Source: Phyto melanocephala (Eukaryota > Arthropoda > Insecta > Diptera > Rhinophoridae). From it: a stretch of DNA of 64,000 nucleotides. The stretch covers positions 124,271,395-124,335,394 of the forward strand of contig OW799234.1 in assembly GCA_941918925.1 (NCBI GenBank). The letters are read 5' to 3'. Below, one piece after another: positions 32,188 through 44,579 of the stretch (position 1 is its first letter; the number at the start of each line of letters is the position of its first letter). The position numbers and the translations under genes are program-made. The notes beneath the pieces are model-generated. The model had not been told where the DNA came from. It did no database searches and was given only the letters and a program-made list of their open reading frames with translations.

Positions 32188-34092
32188 AACATGTAATAAT
32201 AGATCAATCAATAAAATGACATTCAAAATTTTACTTAACAGGAACTTATTAGTTAAAGGACATTTTTTTCCTCTCCATATCGTAGGATAATGTGGAATGT
32301 ATTAAGAGCAAAATCTGTGCCAACAAAACTAGTAAATATAATTAGAATCAGGTACACCAAATGAAACACTTCAAGTTCGATTTAATAAAGAATCCTATAA
32401 AAAAATGCATGATGAAACATGCACTATGCTATTCTCCGTCGCATTATATGAAATGAGACTTAAGTCTGAAAAATCTGATTTTACGAATGATTTATAAGAA
32501 AAACTTCTCTCCAATGGAACCCTCAAGGTAAATGAGGCCAAGTAGTTTCAGCCAAAGGAATATCATCCTGAAATTCAAACTAATTCATAAAACTATTAAT
32601 GCAATAAATTATTTATGCAACAACAAAATAAGTTGTAATAATCTTGAAAAATAAAGAGAAAAAAACGTTTGTAAAACTAAAATTACGACACCACTGCCAG
32701 TGTATTTTTAACCGCCGGCGCACTGTGTTGCGGCTAGTGGAAAAGTAACTTTTTTCCGATTATTTTTTTCAGTGTTTTTAATGATGCAATTTTGTCACAG
32801 ACATTCCAAGTAAACAAAAAACACATAAAGCTCATTTTTATGTTGGCCCGTTGATTTTTAATTGATTTTAGAAGTCAAATATACAAAATTTTCACGATAA
32901 GAGGGGATTTCAGGGCTGTATTCAAAATTATCTCATTTGATTTTGGTGACAGATATTTTTATTCGGAAAAAAATCTGCCTTCGGACAAGTATCTTCTGTA
33001 AAAAAAAAGGAATGTTGTTTGAGACATTTTCATATGCACCTTTTTTAGAGCGAAAACACGACTAAAGGTCCATTTTTCCTTAAAATTTGGGTTAGGTAAG
33101 CAATATCTAAAAAGTCCCAGAGAGTCCCAGTTCCAAACCACTAAAGAAATGTTACATAATTTGTTTTCAACGAACTGTGAAAAAATCAGCTGCCCATACC
33201 TGCCCTCCTGGGAGTTATAGCGATTTAAGTATATCACTCTCAGTATTTATTCCATAGAAATAGAACGGAAATTCTCGGAATCACTTATTTTTTTATTCTA
33301 CATCTATTCTAGCACTCCACAAAAATGAGCATAACTCTCTTAAAACTGAAGCTATTGACTTCAAACCGGTATCAAATTAAAGCTTTTATTGCCAAATAAG
33401 AAATTAAATAGATTTTAGTTTTATATAAAATTTCAGAGTTATTCAACAAATATCGAAAAATCATGAAAATTTGACGTTTATAATTCTTGTTCGGACCACC
33501 CTATAATTTATTTTAAAAACTAATCATAGGGTATTTATCAGAAATAAAAGAAGAATTAAAATAATTTTTTTTTTAATTTTTCGAACAATTTTATTTTTTT
33601 TTTATTTTTGACTTTTGTTGAAAATTTTACCCAACAATTTTTTTCGGGGTAAATTTGTTTTTCACTCATTCTGTTTGGGATTTCATTCTGACCACTCTGT
33701 AGAAGTTTCTCATCGATACAATTAAAATTACAGTTTAGGCAATATGATTTTCAAAAAATTCTGGTTTCGCAACACTGTGCGGCGCCATTCAAAACCCCGA
33801 AATTGTACACGGATCACACAGTTTTAATTGAGCAACAAAATCAGATTTCAGTCGGAAAATTATTACTTTTGCCAAGCATAGTTAAAATTTCAATTTAGAA
33901 TGTGTTCTTTATAAAAGAACAAATTTTAAATATTTTTCATATAATAGAAAAATTTCGATTTTTTTTGTAAAAAGAAAATTCTCTAATTGAAAATCATTTT
34001 ACAAAAACTCAAACACTAATTCAATGAATTTTTTTCTTTGCATACATTTTTTTCTTTTAAAAAATTAAAATTTTATTATCTTTTTTTTTTTA
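32188..34092. other. Spacer, possible hAT-like inverted pair
   Basis: CTGTGTTGCGG at about 32725 and inverted CAGTGTTGCGA at about 33774 are similar and in opposite orientation, as the ends of a hAT-type element of about 1.05 kb would be. No 8-bp duplication or transposase was found. Otherwise A+T-rich without features. Confidence 0.3.
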
Positions 34093-34530
34093 TTAGGTTT
34101 GTGCCAAAATGAACGATTTATTTAAACTGAACAAAAACCACACTTTTTTGTGGATTATTCTTATTTAATTATAAAGTGCACAGGACAGGGTTGTATATGA
34201 AATAGTAACATCGGGCTAACGGCCTACATGAATAATTTTTTAAGATATTTCTTATAATTGCGACTGAATTTGTCTGACGCAACATTGAATATTCTCCGTC
34301 AATACACCGATTGTTGTCGGCTTGTTGACCTTAATATCTATCTCAATAGACCCCATTAAGAGATATTCATTGGAGTTACCTTCTACGATCTAAATATCAG
34401 TTTTAATCACCGATTCGATTAAGTACAAGATCAGGGAATTGTTCATGCATTAATAGATTTCATTCGTAGGTTGTATGACATGTTGTGCCGTCCTGTTTAA
34501 ACTGCATATCGACCACTGTGCGCGAAACTA
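34093..34530 (-). pseudogene. Mariner C-terminal transposase fragment with one terminal repeat
   Basis: The left edge TTAGGTTTGTGCCAAAATGA after TA matches the general mariner terminal repeat. Minus-strand frames contain VDMQFKQDGTTCHTTY (about 34510), with the second aspartate, and FPDLVLNRIGD. Near 34320 follows KPTTIGVLTENIQ in a shifted frame, the C-terminal helix region. Stops are frequent. The other terminal repeat is missing. Confidence 0.65.
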
Positions 34531-35249
34531 TCGTTTGTTACAAAAACAACATTTTAGTGTGTTTTTATTACTCTTAAATAAATAAAAAGGTAAATAACAC
34601 TGCTACATACGATAAAATGTACACAGTGTTACCTCCATAAAACAAACAGTTGTCGCTATAATACTTTATCTGCTGATGAATTAATGGATGCAGAACTAAC
34701 TGATTTCCATAAAAAAGTCGATTTCTAAAAACACGTAACATACGATAATTTCGCGCACAGGGGTCGATATTATTCAATTCAGTTAGAAACAACTTTGTCG
34801 TTTTATCGAGCACTAGCAACGGTCACAGTTTAACCATCTTTATGTTCGAAGAAGAATTATCTAATTATACATCCACCCCAAAAATTAATACTAAACGGTG
34901 ATGTTATTGGATGACTTTTTTTTCAAAAATTCTGCATCCACTTGTTGGTGTTTAGTAACGGTATTCAGCAACCTTTCTACACTGTGCATCAAGCTTCAGT
35001 TATTTTGTCCCTTTGAACTATGTAAGCAGGGAGACGCAGATCTTATAATAATTATAGGATGTAGAAGGCTTCTACGAATTTTAAATTCTTGTCCCCGACG
35101 CCAAGATGATATTTCTTTGGACATTCAACAATACTAACTCACACTTCTTCCATATGAATATCTAAGCTTGTTTTTTAACAAACAGTTTTGATAGCATTAG
35201 CAATTAATCCAGGCTTTTTTCAGATTTACTGCACAAATAATGTCAAATG
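34531..35249. other. Spacer, nothing recognised
   Basis: Open frames at 34574-34819 (minus) and 34898-35137 (plus) show no known family. They may be further mariner decay. Confidence 0.3.
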
Positions 35250-35259
35250 TAAGTCTGTG
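35250..35259. repeat. Target site duplication TAAGTCTGTG, left copy of SINE S3
   Basis: It is identical to 35483-35492. Confidence 0.85.
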
Positions 35260-35482
35260 TGCCCCTGTGGACTAGTCAGTAAAGGACAAGTGAGTTGTTT
35301 GGGGGTTGCGGGTTCGATTCCCGCCGGAGACTCTGAAATTGTCTGCTTCTGTTTCTCTTCTATCCTAAATATTTCTATTCCTATTCTATTCTTCTCTCCA
35401 TTAAGGCGTCACAATGGACCGTAATGGTCTCCGAGTGAAGGTGTGAGGGTAACTTTGCACCAGCCTTACCTACCTACCTACC
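35260..35482 (+). repeat. tRNA-derived SINE, copy S3, complete
   Basis: The head is TGCCCCTGTGGACTAGTCAG, the B box GGGTTCGATTCCCGCC is exact, and there is a T/C-rich body, GGCGTCACAATGGACCGTAA and a tail of TACC units up to 35482. It is flanked by a perfect 10-bp duplication. It is the best preserved of four copies in the window. Confidence 0.92.
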
Positions 35483-35492
35483 TAAGTCTGTG

Positions 35493-36265
35493 GTAGATTT
35501 AGGTACCCCCGTTAGGATAAAAATCTTACTTTCTTGCAACTCTTGTCGTACATTCGTTGTACATCTTTGTTTAACATTACCAGCAAAAAACTCGCTGGTA
35601 ATTAAATAATTATCAAACCAGTGCCGGCCTTGAAACAATTTCTAAGATGGTTACACCGCAACAAAAATTATACAAACCAACCTTAAAAGTCAGTCAGTCA
35701 ACTTTTCCAAACTTGTTCAAAATGAAAAACTTTATTCTTGACAAACCAAAAGATTTTAATGACAAGAACCACGTTATTTAAAAAAAAAAATTAAAAAGTC
35801 GTGAAATTAAATAGTTTTCTTCAGAAAATGTAAAGACATTTTACATAGTTCAGGCATTTTAAAATAATCCTAAAAACTTTTCATTTGTGTGACTGGAATC
35901 CGTAAATTTTTTGTAAAAAAATTATCGTAAAATTAAAAAAAAAATATGTTTAATTTTTCCACTAATTAACGAAATATTTAAACAGCCAAATCATTATACT
36001 GTTATTTTAAATATTCCACACACTTTTATATTTAACTTTGGAAATCAAGTTCAAAAAGTTTTTTTTCCACTTTTTTCTCTTGCCTTCATAATTACTGAAC
36101 ACGGAATAGAATAAAAGTTGCACTATAATTTTGCGGAAAATGTAAAAACAAAGTTTGACAGTTGTTTGTTGTTTTAATGGAAGTCCTTTAAGCAACTAAC
36201 GCACACAAACAAGCACACACACACACGCATATAGGCTAACAAATAATGAATAAAAAAACGCTCAC
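35493..36265. other. A+T-rich spacer, possible first intron of the 36.3-kb exon
   Basis: No coding frame supported. If the candidate exon at 36266 is real, this is intronic on the minus strand. Confidence 0.3.
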
Positions 36266-36428
36266 CTATATTGTGTTGATTGCTGTGTAAAACGGAACCA
36301 AACGCCATTAGATCCTTAACCGGCGGTGCTCTTGAGCCGAGGGCGGCGAAACCGTCGCCCAAAAATGACGCCAACGCGACAGCCCTAAGGGGCGCTTTAG
36401 TTACTTCGGTAAGAATTTTGTTAAACAA
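36266..36428 (-). other. Candidate host exon, GC-rich, with splice donor
   Basis: This stretch is strikingly GC-rich for the window and open on the minus strand for 54 codons: KAPLRAVALASFLGDGFAAL, then SRAPPVKDLMAFGSVLHSNQ and HNI. It ends at 36266 with ATAG/GTGAGC, a strong donor. The upstream limit is uncertain: there is no ATG at the open frame's edge (TTG at 36428), so translation would begin either at the internal ATG at 36308-36306 (14 codons before the donor) or in an earlier exon. No protein family was recognised and no acceptor exon was found. It could instead be a GC-rich non-coding leader or regulatory block. Confidence 0.35.
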
Positions 36429-38560
36429 ATTATAGCAAGATGGTTAATGAATTTTTTTTACTCGTTCAAAAAAACAAATGAAAACACGTCGAGGTTTCGA
36501 TTTATTTATACAAAAAATAATTTTTTTTTTAATTAAAAGGAAATTTTTAAAGCACTTGTTTGAAGGAAACTTTGTTAAACTTTTTTTTCTTATTTTTCTA
36601 TTTCAATTTCTTTTTTTTTTTTTTTCTTATTTTCTTTAATTTCTCAACATAAATTGCCAACAGGTTCTTTTTTTGTGTTTAATTTTTTACACTTTTTTTG
36701 TTTTGTTTTTAAAAAGGAACAAGTTAGACGGCGGCTTCTATTCTTAACACGAGTGGAATCTTTTTGTAAAAAAAAAAACTTTTGTGTTGTTATTTTATTT
36801 TGCTAAATTTGTGTTATTTTTGTTGACGTTAATTAGCGCGCGCAAAAAATGCCGTCTTTTTTAAATGTTTGTAATTGTAGGTTTTTTTTCGTATTCCTGT
36901 TAATATGTATGAGAGTGGGTGGCAGGGAGGGAGACACTTAGGCAGGACTTGCTGTTTTTTTTTTTTTGCTGTGGGGATGCGTATTTAATATTTGAGAGTA
37001 ATTGAAATAATTTTAGAGTATGATGAGCATTTTTCCTACTAATGAAGTTAAGAAGAATAATGATGATAGTGATAACGATGGCGTTGATTAGAGGAAGTTT
37101 AAAGAGTTTTGCAATACAAGTGGTTGCTGTTGAGGTCTTCTTCCGGCTTCAGTAAAGGATTAATGACTTAATTTTTAGCAGCGTTGTTCAAATTAACCGG
37201 CCTTTCACTTTAAACACACACAAAACACCTACGGCGTTTTAAGGGGGTTTTGTGTCGCTGTTGTTAATAATGATTTTAACAGTTTAACACTTGCACTTTT
37301 TTTAATTTGTTTGCTTAATCTTTTGCTACTATAAACTATTTTTTTTCAAATATCTTAATTTGTATGCTTTAAAACAAAAACACTTTTGATTTTATGTCGA
37401 AGTACCTAGTATATTAATCCACAAATGATATTTTAAGCTTGAGCAGCAGGCAATTTGCAAACCCTTCTTTATTTTTCTACATAAACATATTTTTTTTTAA
37501 TCCGCTGGATAACACTAATATTTTATTATTTTAACTCAAGCATTACGTTTTTTTTTTTCTTTTTCAATTTATTGATTGAGAAGAAAAATACGTTTTATAA
37601 TATTTCGTTAGAAAAAGCCAAATGTCCGCTACGTACAAACCGCACATAACCACGCAACGAACGTCAAACGAAAACTAAAATAAGCGACGTTATTGTATTT
37701 GTACGGTTAATGGGATGGATGCCTTAAGCAACAACTTACAAAAAACTAAATCTCACAGATACAAAATCTCACACACACGCAAAACAACAATATTCTTTTA
37801 GACTAGTAGTGGTTATGGCAGCAACACTCAGCAGGTATCATCAGAACCGGTTAATCATACAAAACCAACAAACACAAGTTACAACCTCTCATTGTCCTAG
37901 TTCGCTAGTGCTGGCTCCTTCCTTCCTCTTTGAAATACTAGAACAGACAGAGAAAACCGCTATTTCCCCTTAAAAATACGCTCTCAGTACTCAAAAACCA
38001 CTCTCTTTATTCACTGTTTTTGCATTAGAAAGAAATATCAATATATTGAATTTTACAGTCTCTTTCTTAACGTACTCTCAGTTACAGTTGTAGTTGTTTT
38101 GGATTTTCTCTATAGCAATGGAGTCTGTTGATGACATTTTCAATTCAAAAGGCTGACTTGTCTCATATGTTCGTTGTTGCCACATCTGCTCAAGACGGAG
38201 ACATCATGTTTGTGGTTGGAGGGCGTTACTAAGCAACTCTAGCAAGTGTTTTTTGATTTTTTTCTTATTCTTATTTTGTTTTTCTTTAGGTTTGTTTTTG
38301 CATAAAACTGTAGACACGTTGTTAGCACAAAGATGCTCTTTGCTGTGTGCAAGTTTGCCACAAATTTTTTCTTTAATTTCGTTTAACTGTATGCTCTATT
38401 TGTTAACCTCTCTCACAATTTTCTACACAATAACAGTATGTTTGGTTGTTTATTAAAGGATGTAGGGGTTTTGTATACAGCTGTTTTTTTCTCTTTTAGT
38501 TTTTTGTTTTTATACTAAAAGTGTGTGTGTGCATTTTTTATTTTTCATTTTTTTTTGTAG
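36429..38560. other. Low-repeat spacer, possible upstream region of a minus-strand gene
   Basis: No transposon ends recognised; homopolymer T tracts are common. The relative lack of repeats and the GC-rich block next to it fit gene-proximal DNA, but no promoter motif could be assigned. Confidence 0.3.
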
Positions 38561-38627
38561 GAACCAATGGCATTTCAAAAAGTGACATTTTGCTCGTCGT
38601 CCGTAAAGTATGGCGTTAGTATTAAAG
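38561..38627 (+). other. Weak candidate 67-nt host exon
   Basis: A long pyrimidine tract ending TTTTTTTTGTAG precedes GAACCATGG-like sequence (GAACCAATGGCATTTC), and the stretch ends AAAG/GTTTGTG, an acceptable donor. The frame from the ATG at 38567 is open through the exon (MAFQKVTFCSSSVKYGVS). It may be a small 5' coding exon or a chance match. Confidence 0.2.
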
Positions 38628-39458
38628 GTTTGTGTATTTATCTATAACAAACCTACATACATACCTTCATACATATTTGTATACATGTTTGTTTATAGAG
38701 TAGTGTGTGGTTAACTCAGTGAGAGTAATGTATGTATGTATGAATGTTTATTTTTTTTTTATCAGGAATCGAGTTTATTGTTGTTTGTTTATTTGTTTGT
38801 TGTATGGTTTTGGTTTCACATTGTTGTTGTTGTTGCATAAATATGTGCTTTGTTTCTTGTTTTTTTTTTTCATTCCAAGGTAAAATGTCAAATACTTTCT
38901 GTTGTCTGTCATTTGTGTTGGTTCAAGTGCAAAACATAAAGTTTTGCTTTGGCTTTAAACTTTAAGTGTTGATGGGTTCTTGTTTGGTTTTCTCAACTGA
39001 TTTTTTTTTCTTCTACATTTTGTATTGTTAGTTTTTGCTACGGCTGGCTGTATATAGTCATATTCCCCATTGCCAGCCATCAAAATCAGGACTGCCGTGT
39101 ATATATATACCAAATTAGATGGGGGAAATCATAATCATGGAACTCTTAGGACCTATTTAAGGTAAACGACACATAAAAAGGCTGATCTCAGTCCTTCTAA
39201 ATTCCAGGAAAACATGTGAACTTCAAAATAGATATTTGTATGTAAAAGTAGGGTGTTGAAACTGTATATTGGTTGCTGAAATACAAAATGGGTACAACAC
39301 AAAAACTGGCAAAAAAATTAAGTTCATGTTGGGTCTAGACGTTATAGTCAAGCTTTTACAAATCTAAATGAATAATAAATATTATTGTTCGAACTAGCAC
39401 GAATAATGTCTCCATAAGAAATAATTTGTTTTTTTACAAGTACCTACATACATTTGTA
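38628..39458. other. Spacer with GTAT and TTG runs
   Basis: GTATG runs occur near 38728 and TTG triplets near 38820. No gene supported. Confidence 0.4.
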
Positions 39459-40407
39459 AAGGGTGGGCCATCTATCCATTTAAATTTTAACAAGCGGTTA
39501 TTTTGAATCTGGCAATATTTATGTCTTTCTATTCTGACACAAAATTTAGTATAAATTATCTCCGCTGAACCAAATAATTCAATTTACGCTTGATCAACGT
39601 TGGGATTTTTTGGAAATTTATTTTCAAAACAAAGACAATTGGTCGGATTTGGCCAAGAAAATCATCTTTTATGGTGAGCTCACTTTCATCTTGATGGGTA
39701 AGTTAATAAACAAAATTGCCGTATTTGGGGCTCAGAAAACCCAAACGTGATGCTACAGAAACAAATGCACTCATTACGAGTGACTATTGATTACGAGTTT
39801 GGTGCGGCCCGTGGAGCGGATGCATCATTGGCTCATATTTCTTTGAAAATGACGACTGCACAACCATTACGGTCAATGGAGACACCTATCGCACTATAAT
39901 AACCGATTTCTTTGTGCCCGCTCTTCATGGCATTGTTGTGAACGATGTTTGGTTTTAACAGGATGGTGCAACTTGCCACATATTTCATGTCACAATCGAT
40001 TTATTGAGAACAACTTTTGACAACGATTTAATTAGCCGAAATGGTGATATCAATTGGCCGCCAAAAAGCTGCGATTTGACACTGTTGAACATTTTCTGTG
40101 GGAAACCGCTAGAAACAAGTGTTATGCAGACAAACCACAGCAAATTGAGCGTTTAAGTGCCAACATTCGTGATGCCATTGCCAAGATACATCCCCATACA
40201 CTAGAAAAGGCGCTGGAAAGTGGTCCAATCGAATGAGGTACTACTGTCAGGCCAGCCGCAGCAGCTATATAAATGAAATAACATTTTATTTCTAACCGGA
40301 ATTGTACTTCACAAAAAGGAAATAAATCTGGCAGAATTTCAAACCATTTGTGTTTTATTGCACTTTTAAATTTAAACTTTTATATGCCAGTCTTATAGGA
40401 AACCCTT
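39459..40407 (+). mobile_element. Mariner-like element, 949 bp
   Basis: The left end AAGGGTGGGCCATCTATCCA and the right, inverted AAGGGTTTCCTATAAGACTG, are flanked by TA on each side (39457-39458, 40408-40409). The interior holds a decayed transposase. Confidence 0.75.
39565..40236 (+). pseudogene. Mariner-like transposase, decayed
   Basis: TIQFTLDQRWDFLEIYFQNK (about 39580) is the N-terminal helix region, and NWSDLAKKIIFYGELTFILM is the first catalytic region with the aspartate replaced. In other frames an NGDTYRTIITDFFVP-type segment and FQQDGATCH (mutated near 39955) follow. The C-terminus is open from 40054: NIDWPPKSC-like, then ARNKCYADKPQQIERLSANI and RDAIAKIHPHTLEKAL. Several stops and frameshifts make it inactive. 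Confidence 0.7.
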
Positions 40408-40667
40408 TATGCAATTCCGTTTTGGCAAGGACCCACACTAAGCACCGGTAATTTTTTTCTTATTTTTATTTTTTTACTTAAGAAAATTGCGAAAAACAAT
40501 TGACACTGTTCAATCAGAAAACTTAAGTGACACCATAGTGTACTCCAAGAGTATAATAACATATTTATGTCACAGTTTATATTCCAACTTCACGCATGTA
40601 GGTAATTTTTCTTTTCTTAATATATTCCTTTCAAAACCTATCGAAAGGTCTACTAATAGTACACTCT

Positions 40668-40798
40668 GGGGCCGAATTACGGCATTCAATATCGAACGAA
40701 ATTTTACTCGAACGATCGAGTTTGCTGTGCTTTAGGTATAGAGATTCTAATAAGAATTTTCAAATTTCGATCACGTTCGAATGCCGTAATTCGGCCCC
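40668..40798. repeat. Palindromic MITE with exact 20-bp inverted ends
   Basis: GGGGCCGAATTACGGCATTC and its exact reverse complement bound 131 bp. Inner sequence is also partly palindromic (CGAACG...CGTTCG). If the element proper is taken as one base shorter on each side, CTG stands at both flanks as a 3-bp duplication, which would suggest a PIF/Harbinger driver. A half copy is at 13786. Confidence 0.8.
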
Positions 40799-42779
40799 TG
40801 ATTTAAAATTATAAAAGCTGTTGTGAGGTTATGTACAACCTAATAAATAATTGAACTGATATTTAAGCAATTAATTAAATCTTTTTAATTTAAAAAATGT
40901 TAAATTTATTTTTTCTAAAGAATAAATAACTATGATCTTTTCTTACATATTGATTGTAGGTATATTTGAACAAAATTCAATTTTCTTTTATTTGGTTCCT
41001 TTCTTTGTGTTAAAAATTAATTATAAATTTTTACTGTACTGTTTTCAAAATATCCTTAATAAAATCCCAATTCCCAACTAAATATTGTCTAGGATTTCTA
41101 GCTGTTAAAGTTAATTGGGGCATCTCCAATTTTTTTTAGCACTTCTTTTTGTCTCTTTCAAGCAACGATTGAACAGACACACACACACACACACTCAACG
41201 AAAAAAAATCCGCCCCTTCGGCATTTTTCGGGAAGTCTTTAAAAACAAAACAAAAAAGCAGGGATAAAAATTGTTCAAGCTGTGTTTATTTTTATTTTTA
41301 CAATCACTACAACAACAAACATCAGTTGTAATACAAAAGAAGTTATTGAAGAAGAAAAACTCAAGAGGGGTAGGTGTTTTTGGCAGTTTTCATAGTTCGT
41401 GCTCTATATGACACGGTAATAAGCCAAAGATCAAGCCTTAAATATGGACAACAAAAATACAGTATATATTTCATACTTGTATGTATATTTCATAAATGTA
41501 CATACATATGTATGTATGTATGCACAAAAGTACGCTAGTGTATTTTCTCTTCTTTCTGCATGATACATACGTACATATGTTGGTAAGTGTGTTGTATTTT
41601 TTCCCTAAGAAGACAACAGAACAACAGCAAAAACAACCAACTTCCATATCAATATAGATGAAGGTACTTGAAGTTATTTTTGTTCATACTTCAAAGAATT
41701 TTTAGTCATAAGCATTGGTGAGGGGGTGGTAAAAGAGTGGGTGTATTTTTTTTTTTTCTTTTAAAAAAGAAGTAGGAATAACTTTGCGTTTTACCCATAA
41801 AAAAAATGGTTGCTCTTTAGTCTTGTTGTTCTTGGATTCAAGTTGTGTTTCCTGTGAGTTCGTATTTCAGCAGCTGTTTTGTCGTCTGTTAGTCAATTTG
41901 ATGTTAGCGGATGTTTGTAGAGTGGGAGTTGGTCTATGCATACTTGTTGGTCTTCTTCACTTTTGTCAGTTTCGTTAGTATTTGTCGCTTGTCTGTGTTA
42001 TTTTTTTTTCTACTTTTTCCATTCTTCAATTTCGTTTGTTATTTATTTCACAATGATTCTCGTTCCTTGTACGTTTTTGACATACAAAATATTGCACATC
42101 AGGGTGTTAAGCTGTGAAGCGATTTTTTTTTCTTTTTCAAAATTTTCTATATTTCGATGTTGCTACAATACACAGTAGGCTAAACCGTTCTAATGTTGAG
42201 CTTATAGGTAGCTAGAAATTATATTATTATAAATTTCGACTTGAAATATGTACTAAAAGGGCGAATTATTTTCGTTTTTAATATAAAATAAGTAATTATT
42301 GTTAATTTTTATTAATTAATTTACGAAAAGTTAAAAAGAATTTCCATATATTTTTTAAGAAAAGCCTGTTGTCTTAAGTTTTTTTTTTTTTTTGAGCAAT
42401 AAAAAGAAATCCTGATTTAATTATCCTTATAACACTTTTCAATTCCACTGTGTTTTTTGCCATTTTTTTTTGTTTGCTATGTGTGTATATGCTTTATTTG
42501 CTCTCGTTGACAAATAAAATTTATATGTACATGCATACACATATATATATATACATACATATATACTTATCTACTAAACTAAAAGATATGGCCAGATTTG
42601 AATTTGGAATTACAGGTTGTTTATAAACATTTCTTTGTGGCAAAATAATGCAATACCAATGTCATAAATTTAGGAAAAATATTTAATAACTATAACAAAA
42701 ACATTTTAAAAAAAATAATAGTGGATCAAACCAAAACAATGTAACGGTGTAGCACATAAGATAATTCAGCTCATTTTGA
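40799..42779. other. Spacer with CA and GTAT microsatellites
   Basis: CA runs lie at 41178-41195 and GTAT/CATA runs at 41505-41525 and 42540-42570. ORFs at 41784-42178 overlap in two frames and are low in complexity. Nothing supported. Confidence 0.4.
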
Positions 42780-43090
42780 GCAGAAAAATTAATGTCGGTA
42801 CGGGACTGAGTGACATCCTCACTATATTTAACATTATGCTAGACATTTATCATCATGTCCTAGGCTATGGAGAGTAAAGGTGGAGATTGGATGAGCGTAA
42901 ATAAGCGGACGATATCTGCCTACGCAGATAGAAGTCGGATCGCAGCCTTAGCTAAAAAAGCCGGCCCTATTATAAACATTGGAAAAACTAAGATTGTGAG
43001 AATAAATTCACAAGATCTTAATTTCTTTACAACAGATAATGACACCCTTAAAAAATTGGAAGTCCACAACTCCTTATCGTCGTTTTAATA
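42780..43090 (+). pseudogene. LINE reverse transcriptase fragment
   Basis: SVRD/LSDILTIFNIMLDI-like text (about 42800) corresponds to the GC-LSP-LFN-L motif, then NKRTISAYADRSRIAALAKK contains the YADD box with the second aspartate changed (YADR) by a deletion. AGPIINIGKTKIVRINSQDL is the conserved GL-IN--KTK segment. The fragment ends in a stop at 43088. The wording differs from the Jockey copy at 1581-4106, so it is another LINE family. Confidence 0.7.
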
Positions 43091-43235
43091 TTACTCTTTT
43101 TAACTTCAGTCTTCGTTTGGTTTTTCTTTACTGCAGCGAATATATTAATATAAAAGCCTTTGAAAATCCTTAGTTTTTTTTGGTCCCAAACCATGATGAG
43201 CAATAGATAATGACGCAACAACTAACCGTAGTAAT

Positions 43236-44223
43236 AACAAGTAAGAGTGCTATATTCGGCCGTGCCGAATCTGGTAATACCCTTCACCATCATGTACATA
43301 GGTATAATCCCACATCATAGCTTAACCTATATTTGATGTTATACGCCATTATTCTTTATTATTTCCGACGCCATTCTCAATTTTGAATTTTTACGTAGTT
43401 ATCTGTATTCTACTAGTCACGCCCTTTCATTTGATACCCATATTGATGGGGTTAAAAAAAATTTGTTCAGCCATTTTGTTTCAGACGCCATCTTGGATTT
43501 TAAACTTTTTAATAATTTATTGTATTCACGAAATTACATTTAAAAATACCAGATTTGGCTCATGTATGTATAAATTTATAGTCCGCCATTTGGTAGTGGC
43601 GGCCAACATGAATTTTAATTTTTATATAGTTCTTATACTTCGCTAGTCAAGTCCTTTCAAATGATACCAATATTGACACTCTCGGTTGCCTAGAAGCTGA
43701 AAACAATTGATTTTCGTTTGTAAAGTTTTGGAATAAATATTTTTAAAAGAAAAATTTTTGCCTATAACTTTACCGGTTAGAGCCCGATTAATACAAAATT
43801 TTTCAGGAATATCTTTAGAGGCATATTATATCTACAAATAGTAGCAAAAGTACCTATAAATTATTCTATGGCTGAAAATGTTTAGTTTGGGTGGTAAAAA
43901 TATGGGAAAAAACAGAGGCAGTCGTGTTTATTTACTCATATCTCAGAAATGTATGGGGCGATTATGCTGATTTTCAATAGCGATTCATTTCCGTATATTT
44001 TTTAAAAGATTGATGTCATACACAGGTCTGAGAAATATATGGTTGCTTCTAAAAGTTGATTTCAACCAACACACGGACAGACGGTCAGGGCTCAATCGAC
44101 TCCTCCATTCATAAGCTTTCAGAAAATATATACTTTATGGGGTCGAAAATGAAAATTGTAGAAATTACAAGCGGAATGACAAAGCTATATATACCCTTGT
44201 GCAACACAGGTGAAGGGTATAAA
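43236..44223 (+). repeat. INE-1/DINE-like repeat, copy C2, long form
   Basis: It starts AACAAGTAAGAGTGCTATAT followed by TCGGCCGTGCCGAATC and ends TACCCTTGTGCAACACAGGT followed by GAAGGGTATAAAA. At 988 bp it includes a central section (CTCGGTTGCCTAGAAGCTGA onward) that C1 and C3 lack and that C8 and C6 share. Confidence 0.75.
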
Positions 44224-44579
44224 ATTAAGACGTTAGAATAATTGCGTAAGCCAGATAATTAATATAACCAAAAAACGCAATCTATTGGAACACTAATGGT
44301 AGCCGTAGAAGAGACCGACCAGCTTATACATGGTGAAAACAAATCGATTAAGAAATAAACAACATGCGTGCCATGTGGAGAACCTTGTTATAAACACATC
44401 AAGATGGAAAACTTTGTTCGGGCCCTACGCTCCTTTTAGAAATGACGAGAACGTAAGTACATACTATGTATATGTACATGAACACGAATAAGAATGAAAT
44501 TCAGTCAATCTGTGTTGATAGTAAAATTTTTCTCTGCTGAAATTCATACATATAGAAATATTTCAAAATTATTTAATAA

